Part shown: piece after piece, positions 24,973 to 29,943 of the stretch
Layout of the letters: the number at the start of each line of letters is the position of its first letter
How positions within the stretch are numbered: position 1 is the stretch's first letter
From: Methylomonas sp.
GTDB taxonomy: Bacteria > Pseudomonadota > Gammaproteobacteria > Methylococcales > Methylomonadaceae
Assembly (NCBI GenBank): GCA_026990815.1
Contig: JALXCS010000025.1
Location: 1-29,943 of the forward strand
Direction: 5' to 3'
Length of the DNA: 29,943 bases
Position numbers and translations under genes: made by a program
The notes under the pieces: generated by a model
The model's database searches: none
Told to the model about the DNA's origin: nothing
The model's input: only the letters and a program-made list of their open reading frames with translations

Positions 24973-26822
24973 TAGGCCTGCTCTAACTTTACCTCGATCT
25001 CCTTGAGTTCTGTCAAAATCAGATTGATTTTATCCTGCTCCTGTTTATAAAAATCAGGAGCATTAATTTTCTCGTTCAAATCTGCCTGTTTGGCATCCAG
25101 CTGCTCAATCAACTCCGGTAATTGCTCTAACTCTCGTCGTTTTTTATAACTGAGTTTTTTCTTTTTGGAGCTGGATTTTGGTTTTTTTTCTAGTCCGGTT
25201 TTTTTCTCAGGCTTTTCAGACGTTACCGCCTTGCACTGCCTTAACCAATCAGCATGGCCGCCCACATATTCACTAATTTTTCCATCGCCTTCAAAAACCA
25301 GCACACTGGTAACTACGTTATCAAGAAAAGCCCGGTCATGACTGACCAATAACAAGGTACCATCATAATTCACCAGTTTGTCTTCCAGCAATTCCAGAGT
25401 TTCAATATCCAGATCATTAGTTGGCTCATCCATAATGATTAAATTTGCCGGACGGGTAAATAATCTTGCTAACAGCAAGCGATTCTTTTCACCACCCGAT
25501 AAACTTTTTACTGGCGATCTCGCCCTGGCTGGGGCAAACAGAAAATCGCCCAGATACGACATCACGTGTCTTTTGGCGCCGGCAATTTCCAAAAATTCAT
25601 TACCGTCTGCAACCGAGTCAGCCACGCTTGTTTCGGGGTCAAGCTGCTCTCTGAGCTGATCAAAATAAACGACTTGTAACTTGGTGCCTAACTCCACAGC
25701 CCCTGTATCAGGCTGAAGTTCCTCTTTAAGCAAAAGTTTGAGCAATGTTGTTTTTCCAGAGCCATTAGGACCAATCAGACCAATTTTGTCGCCACGCTGA
25801 ATAGTCATCGAAAAATCTTTAACAATGACCTCATCTTCATAAGAAAAATTGAGGTTTGTAGCCTCGATGACTTTTTTTCCAGAAGCCTCGCCTTTTTCAA
25901 GAGTCAATTTGGAAGTGCCTTGTAAATTTCGTCTTTGCGCCCGTTCCTCCCGTAACTTTTTTAATGCCCTAACCCGGCCCTCATTTCGGGTTCGTCTGGC
26001 CTTGATGCCTTGTCTGATCCAGGTTTCTTCCTGTGCCAGTTTTTTGTCAAATTCAGCATTTTGATTGGCTTCTTCTTCCAGAGCTGCGGCTTTTCGCCGC
26101 AAGTAATCAGCATAATCGCCAGGCCAGGAAATCAGCTTGCCTCGATCCAGGTCAACGATTCGGGTAGCCAGTTTGGTTAAAAATGAGCGATCATGTGTCA
26201 CAAACAACAACGCGCCTTGAAAATTCAACAACTGCTCTTCCAGCCATTCAATACTTTCCAGGTCGAGATGATTTGTAGGTTCATCCAGTAACAAGACATC
26301 CGGCTCAATCACTAAGGCCTTCGCCAGACTGACGCGGCGCTTCCAGCCGCCTGACAAACTTGAAACCAGAAGTACCCCAGGTAAATTTAATCGACTTAGA
26401 ACCGTTTCAACCCGTTGCTGCAATTGCCAGCCATGATGGGCTTCCAGTTTATGCTGCAATCGTCCCAGTTCTGCCAGTGCATTTTTATCTTGTGCATTCA
26501 TATTGATGGACAAGGCATGATATTGTTTGATCCATTCACCAACCTCACCCAAACCGCCAGCCACTGCATCATAAATTGTTTCCTCCCCTGAAAGACTTGG
26601 CGCCTGTTCCAAAATAGCCAGTTTGAGTTCCGCTTGACGCCTGACTTCGCCATCATCCTGGTGAATTTCGCCAGCAATGATTTTCATCAAGGTCGATTTG
26701 CCTTCACCATTTCGGCCCAATAATCCCACTCGTTCGCCAGCATCTAGTTGAAAATCCGCCTTCTCCAACAAAGCATGAGTGCCAAAAGCGATTGAAACTT
26801 GGTTTAGTTGTATTAATGCCAT
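24924..26822 (-). CDS. uup: ABC-F family ATPase Uup
   Basis: A 632-residue soluble ATPase with two ABC domains and no membrane segments. Domain 1 has Walker A GRNGEGKST (near residue 38), signature LSGGWKRRVSLAKAL and Walker B LLLDEPTNHLD. Domain 2 has GPNGSGKTT, LSGGEKNRLLLARLF and IIMDEPTNDLD. A Lys-rich linker and a coiled coil (about residues 560-630) end the protein, which separates Uup from EttA, YbiT and YheS. ABC-F proteins act at the ribosomal E site; Uup is also linked to precise excision of transposons. It begins 6 bases after the cinA-like stop, so it is the last gene of an AEC-cinA-uup set. Its end overlaps the convergent PilZ-like gene by 49 bases. Confidence 0.95.
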   Translation of the reverse strand: MALIQLNQVSIAFGTHALLEKADFQLDAGERVGLLGRNGEGKSTLMKIIAGEIHQDDGEVRRQAELKLAILEQAPSLSGEETIYDAVAGGLGEVGEWIKQYHALSINMNAQDKNALAELGRLQHKLEAHHGWQLQQRVETVLSRLNLPGVLLVSSLSGGWKRRVSLAKALVIEPDVLLLDEPTNHLDLESIEWLEEQLLNFQGALLFVTHDRSFLTKLATRIVDLDRGKLISWPGDYADYLRRKAAALEEEANQNAEFDKKLAQEETWIRQGIKARRTRNEGRVRALKKLREERAQRRNLQGTSKLTLEKGEASGKKVIEATNLNFSYEDEVIVKDFSMTIQRGDKIGLIGPNGSGKTTLLKLLLKEELQPDTGAVELGTKLQVVYFDQLREQLDPETSVADSVADGNEFLEIAGAKRHVMSYLGDFLFAPARARSPVKSLSGGEKNRLLLARLFTRPANLIIMDEPTNDLDIETLELLEDKLVNYDGTLLLVSHDRAFLDNVVTSVLVFEGDGKISEYVGGHADWLRQCKAVTSEKPEKKTGLEKKPKSSSKKKKLSYKKRRELEQLPELIEQLDAKQADLNEKINAPDFYKQEQDKINLILTELKEIEVKLEQAYQRWDELEALAEEVAG

Positions 26823-26828
26823 TTCTAT

Positions 26829-28049
26829 CTAATTTATTTTTTGTAAATAACGTCTTAAAAAATCCAGACCTGATAATGCAGCCTGATTTTGTTTGCGTTT
26901 TAATGTTCCTGTTGCACGACCAACGCAAGTAACTGCTTCCTTATTATTAGCAATTGCATTATAGAGTCGAATACTCTGTTTTGGATTAGAAATATCCGTT
27001 TTTGATGCGGAATACATTTGCACTAAGGCATAATCAACGGCTGTTTTGTTTCGATAGATTCGAGAAATTTTAGCAGACAGTGTTTCCAGGTCTTCCTGAA
27101 TTTCTATGCCCATTTTTTTGCATGTCATTTCGACATTAGCAATAAACAACGATTCGATTAATGTTGCCATTGGCAAACATTTAGCAGACATCAGACCATG
27201 ACTAAAAGTTTCCAGGATGCTGAATGTCTGCTGTTTACCCAATAACAATTGCTCGATAACGGCTGCAATATCTTCTGAGTGATTATTCTTGTCTACAATT
27301 GTAAATACCGACTCACCCAGTTGTTTTGCCACTTTAGAAGTAAAATGCTGCACCTGGGCTTCTGGAAATTCAGGAGGAAAAAGCAATTTGGTTTGAATTT
27401 CATCCTTTCCGGTACGAAATCCGAGCTGTACTGATTCAGGAAAATCCAGTTTTTCCAGGCAATTTTGAAGCTCCGACTCGCCCATACCCAAGGTTTTAAT
27501 GGTCATCAATTTCCAGGGTCGGGTCGAAAATTGTGAAAGTACGGCTGGAGTAATCCTCTGCTCAAACATTTGCTTCATTTCATAAGGCACTCCCGGCACA
27601 AAAGCAAAATGACAACGCCCTGCCTTTAATGCAAACCCTGGGGCTGTACCCCATTCGTTATCCAGACGAATTGAGCCTTTCGGTAACATCGCCTGTTTTC
27701 GATTGGATTTCGGCATGGACCTGCCTCTGCTTTTAAAATAATCAGCCATTTGTTGATACGCAACGGCATCAAATTCCAGTGGCAAATCAAAAGCAATAGC
27801 AACTGCTTCTGCGGTTAGATCATCTACGGTTGGGCCAAGTCCTCCGGTACAAATACAGCAATCCGCTCTGTTTGCAATTTCCTGCAATAAATTCACCAAA
27901 TCATCCAGTATGTCGCCAACAGTGGTATGTCGGGTGACATTAAAACCCATCTGGATTAACTGCTCCGATAACCAGGCAGCATTGGTATCAATGACCTGCC
28001 CGGTCACCAACTCTTGACCTTGGGAAAAAATTTCAACTTTTGGATTCAT
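26829..28049 (-). CDS. cinA: CinA-like protein with degenerate amidohydrolase domain
   Basis: A 406-residue CinA-family protein. The N-terminal half (about 1-170) is a MoCF/COG1058 domain with VEIFSQGQELVTGQVIDTN, CTGGLGPTVDDLT and FVPGVPYEM blocks, associated with ADP-ribose/NAD-derivative pyrophosphatase activity. The C-terminal half aligns with the PncC nicotinamide-nucleotide amidohydrolase domain. However, the usual AESCTGG active-site motif reads LETFSHGL (about residues 275-285), so the nucleophilic serine and glycine pattern is lost. A late VGRATG segment keeps only general resemblance. Amidase activity is doubtful. The ATG overlaps the stop of the AEC transporter gene by 4 bases, and uup follows after 6 bases. 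Confidence 0.88.
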   Translation of the reverse strand: MNPKVEIFSQGQELVTGQVIDTNAAWLSEQLIQMGFNVTRHTTVGDILDDLVNLLQEIANRADCCICTGGLGPTVDDLTAEAVAIAFDLPLEFDAVAYQQMADYFKSRGRSMPKSNRKQAMLPKGSIRLDNEWGTAPGFALKAGRCHFAFVPGVPYEMKQMFEQRITPAVLSQFSTRPWKLMTIKTLGMGESELQNCLEKLDFPESVQLGFRTGKDEIQTKLLFPPEFPEAQVQHFTSKVAKQLGESVFTIVDKNNHSEDIAAVIEQLLLGKQQTFSILETFSHGLMSAKCLPMATLIESLFIANVEMTCKKMGIEIQEDLETLSAKISRIYRNKTAVDYALVQMYSASKTDISNPKQSIRLYNAIANNKEAVTCVGRATGTLKRKQNQAALSGLDFLRRYLQKIN

Positions 28050-28963
28050 TGCATCATCCTGTACCAGAACGGTAATGTGAGCAGGCTCAGAACCGTCGTA
28101 ATAGTCACTGACATTGCGTAAATTCCTGCATCCAGCTTGTAACGATCACAAAATACGATCCCCAGCACCATACAGGGCATTGCTGTTTCCAGTAATGCCG
28201 CTGTTTTGGCTTCTCCTTCAATGTTAAGGTAACGATTTAGCCAAATGGCAAATAGCGGCATCAACAGCATTTTAATAACGGTTACCGGGATCACATAAGG
28301 CAAATTTCTGATTGAAACTGACTGCCAGTTTAATGCCAACCCCAGTGAAAATAACATTAATGGCACGACTCCCCCTGCCAATCTTTCCAGAATTCCCGAC
28401 AGCCATTCCGGCTCTGAAATCTGAAACAAATTCAATGTGACAGCGGCGGCGGCCACCCAAAATGGAGGCGCATTTAAAAATGCCAAAACCGGTTTGCTAT
28501 TATCACCATTTTCTTCACCAAAATAGCGGGCAATCATAATGCCTAATGTAAATAGCAACGGCAAACCGGCAAACAAATCCATTTGAATGGCAACCGAACG
28601 CGCCCATGTTCCGAAGGTTTGTTCCAAAACCGGCAAACCCAAATAAGTGACATTGGGAAACCCTGCTGCCAGCACCAAAGCGCCTAGTCTGGGGTTATTG
28701 ATTCTCAGCAATTTTCCCGTCAACCACATCGTTACAAGTCCAAAAAAAATACTGGCCACCGCCAATTGCGAAAATTTCAATGACTGAGTGCCAATTTCGG
28801 CATTCCACAGCACATGCAAAATCATTGCAGGCAGTAACAAATAATAAACAACAGTTGTTAATACCCGCCGGGTTTGATCAGCTTCTAAACCGGCTGGCTT
28901 TAAAAAACGCCAAACACATCCGCAAGTAATCAGCAAAGCCATTTGTATCAGCGTTGTTGTCAT
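28046..28963 (-). CDS. AEC-family transporter (auxin efflux carrier type)
   Basis: A 305-residue inner-membrane protein with about ten hydrophobic segments, of the bile/arsenite/riboflavin-type fold shared by auxin efflux carriers. Family traits include an N-terminal helix followed by VVYYLLLPAMILHVLW, the GFPNVTYLGLPVLEQTFG stretch with its conserved Asn and Gly-Leu-Pro, and the repeated second half (GGVVPLMLFSLGLAL; LLETAMPCMVLGIVFCDRY). Bacterial members export or import small organic acids such as malate or malonate. The substrate cannot be read from the sequence. It is the first gene of the set with cinA and uup, and divergent from pyrF. Confidence 0.85.
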   Translation of the reverse strand: MTTTLIQMALLITCGCVWRFLKPAGLEADQTRRVLTTVVYYLLLPAMILHVLWNAEIGTQSLKFSQLAVASIFFGLVTMWLTGKLLRINNPRLGALVLAAGFPNVTYLGLPVLEQTFGTWARSVAIQMDLFAGLPLLFTLGIMIARYFGEENGDNSKPVLAFLNAPPFWVAAAAVTLNLFQISEPEWLSGILERLAGGVVPLMLFSLGLALNWQSVSIRNLPYVIPVTVIKMLLMPLFAIWLNRYLNIEGEAKTAALLETAMPCMVLGIVFCDRYKLDAGIYAMSVTITTVLSLLTLPFWYRMMQ

Positions 28964-29009
28964 TGATTGAATTTGCTGTGAAAATGAAAAATGGAATTTT
29001 GAATGTTAA

Positions 29010-29015
29010 TATAAT
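29010..29015 (+). promoter_or_regulatory. Consensus -10 element upstream of pyrF
   Basis: A perfect TATAAT lies 30 bases before the pyrF ATG in the short gap divergent from the AEC gene. I see no convincing -35 box at normal spacing, so this is weak evidence. Confidence 0.3.
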
Positions 29016-29045
29016 TTTACCTATTTTATTCTTAATTAAAGTTTC

Positions 29046-29774
29046 ATGAGCCAATCATTTTTATCAACTAAACCTATCCCTCCCAGAGAACGCCTGATTA
29101 TGGCATTAGACGTACCCAGCATATCAGAAGCCCAAAAACTGGTTGAGACATTGGGCGATTCCGTGATTTTTTATAAAGTCGGTATGGAACTTTTCATGTC
29201 TGGTGATTATTTTGGCTTTATCGAATGGTTAAAACAGTGTGACAAAAAAATCTTTGTCGATTTAAAATTTTTTGACGTTCCGGCAACCGTAGGGCGAGCC
29301 ATTAAGGCGTTAAGTCAAAAAGGTGTTAATCTGGCAACCATTCATGGCAACGATGCCATTATGGAAGCTGCTGTTGCATCCAAAGGCGATTTAAAAGTAC
29401 TGGCGGTTACTGCCCTAACTAGTCTGGACAGGGGTGATCTGGATGATCTTGGTTTTCAATGTGATATTGAAAAGCTAGTCATGTCCCGTGCTAAGCGGGC
29501 ATTGGAAATTGGCTGTGATGGAATCGTCTCTTCTGGACTGGAGATCCCAATGATTAGAAAGGAACTGGAACACCGATTACTAGTGATTACCCCTGGTGTC
29601 CGTCCGGTAGACAATCGACCAGCTGATGACCAGAAGAGAGTCGTCAGCGTTGAGCAAGCCTTTCAAAATGGTGCTGACTATATTGTAGTTGGCCGGCCCA
29701 TTCGCGATGCGGCAAACCCTAAAGCAATGGCAGAAAAAATTCAGCAGCAAATTGCTGTACAATTTCAACGCTAA
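29046..29774 (+). CDS. pyrF: Orotidine 5'-phosphate decarboxylase
   Basis: A 242-residue TIM-barrel enzyme for the last step of UMP synthesis, decarboxylating orotidine 5'-phosphate. Substrate and catalytic residues are in place: D22 (MALDVP), K44 (FYKVGMEL) and the Asp-Lys-Asp set D72-x-K74...D77 in VDLKFFDVPATV. The phosphate-binding end reads TPGVRP and then GADYIVVGRPIRDA with its arginine. The length is normal for proteobacterial PyrF. A weak TAAAG ribosome site precedes the ATG. It stands alone, followed by a hairpin terminator. Confidence 0.97.
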   Translation: MSQSFLSTKPIPPRERLIMALDVPSISEAQKLVETLGDSVIFYKVGMELFMSGDYFGFIEWLKQCDKKIFVDLKFFDVPATVGRAIKALSQKGVNLATIHGNDAIMEAAVASKGDLKVLAVTALTSLDRGDLDDLGFQCDIEKLVMSRAKRALEIGCDGIVSSGLEIPMIRKELEHRLLVITPGVRPVDNRPADDQKRVVSVEQAFQNGADYIVVGRPIRDAANPKAMAEKIQQQIAVQFQR

Positions 29775-29782
29775 GATTTCAC

Positions 29783-29820
29783 CCGCTCATCATCAATAAT
29801 GGTGATGATAAGCGGTTTCG
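29783..29820 (+). terminator. Rho-independent terminator after pyrF
   Basis: CCGCT (29783-29787) plus ATCATCA (29789-29795) pair with TGATGAT (29803-29809) plus AGCGG (29811-29815). There is one mismatch and a 7-base loop, followed by TTT. The stem is long, but the T-run is short. It lies 8 bases past the pyrF stop. Confidence 0.6.
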
Positions 29821-29870
29821 AGGGCGTTCAAAATTCTGTGTCAATAAACCCGCTCTATGTTAATTAAAGG

Positions 29871-29943
29871 ATGAAATCTTCGGCGACAAAGAAACAACCT
29901 CTTTTGTTAAAGGATAAGCTTGCAGAGCTGACAATATCAAGGA
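29871..29943 (+). CDS. Start of an unidentified CDS (runs off right edge)
   Basis: An ATG at 29871 opens a frame of 24 codons to the window edge, beginning MKSSATKKQPLLLKDKLAEL. An AAAGG run directly abuts the ATG, closer than the usual ribosome-site spacing. Too little is visible to assign a family. Confidence 0.4.
   Translation, partial: MKSSATKKQPLLLKDKLAELTISR

Noticed and set aside
26829..28049. CinA MoCF domain as a molybdenum-cofactor gene serving the Fwd system
   Set aside because: The domain in CinA proteins acts on nucleotide substrates, and the gene lies with uup and an AEC transporter, far from cluster 2.
1..29943. CRISPR arrays, tRNA or rRNA genes, prophage or complete IS
   Set aside because: None seen: no regularly spaced repeats, no cloverleaf or ribosomal RNA sequence, no transposase or phage genes.

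Overview
The window looks like chromosome from a moderately AT-rich gammaproteobacterial methylotroph, most plausibly a type I methanotroph (Methylococcales). The grounds are two complete sets of tetrahydromethanopterin/methanofuran C1-pathway genes (formyltransferase/hydrolase, fhcBADC) alongside typical gammaproteobacterial housekeeping genes (rimO, ubiD, prlC, uup, cinA, pyrF, a DUF2058/YaiL-like gene). The genus cannot be fixed from this sequence alone.

Layout. 1-271 (-): N-terminus of a GspE/PilB-type secretion or pilus ATPase running off the left edge. 272-658: non-coding, with a pair of perfect 17-bp inverted repeats. 659-7016 (-): fhc cluster 1, transcribed fhcB-fhcA-fhcD-fhcC with abutting or 4-bp overlapping genes, ending in a BicA-like SulP anion permease. 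7131-8567: a small lipoprotein (-) and a Tyr-rich secreted protein (+). 8568-8854: terminators and an inverted repeat. 8855-13577 (-): fhc cluster 2, same gene order. 13833-16043 (+), divergent from cluster 2: a fusion of an FwdD-like molybdopterin-binding domain to a complete CysJ-like NADPH diflavin reductase. 16040-18194: a possible 47-residue ORF (-), a DUF2058 gene and rimO. 18204-23094 (-): ubiD, prlC and a cyclic-nucleotide-binding/HDOD protein. 23230-24972 (+): a large protein with a PilZ-like C-terminus. 24924-28963 (-): uup, cinA-like gene and an AEC transporter. 29046-29774 (+): pyrF, then the start of another ORF at the right edge.

Main point. The two C1 clusters are not simple duplicates. 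FhcB of cluster 1 (5748-7016) has lost the Fe-S cysteine pattern and the metal-binding cysteine (Ala110 at the matching position), as expected for the purely hydrolytic bacterial Fhc complex. FhcB of cluster 2 (12246-13577) keeps a CX2CX3C...C cluster motif and a Cys119-His-Gly-Pro motif, as in true archaeal Mo/W formylmethanofuran dehydrogenase FwdB. The missing FwdD half of the pterin site is found next door, fused to a diflavin reductase. I infer an oxygen-adapted, NADP(H)-linked formylmethanofuran dehydrogenase (FwdB-A-C-D plus formyltransferase) in which a CysJ-type flavoprotein replaces the archaeal polyferredoxin subunits. It would interconvert CO2/formyl-methanofuran with NADP(H), or oxidise formyl groups with NADPH recovery, beside the hydrolytic formate-releasing complex. 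This is the best candidate in the window for an undescribed or little-described system. The cofactor, the direction and complex formation are inference.
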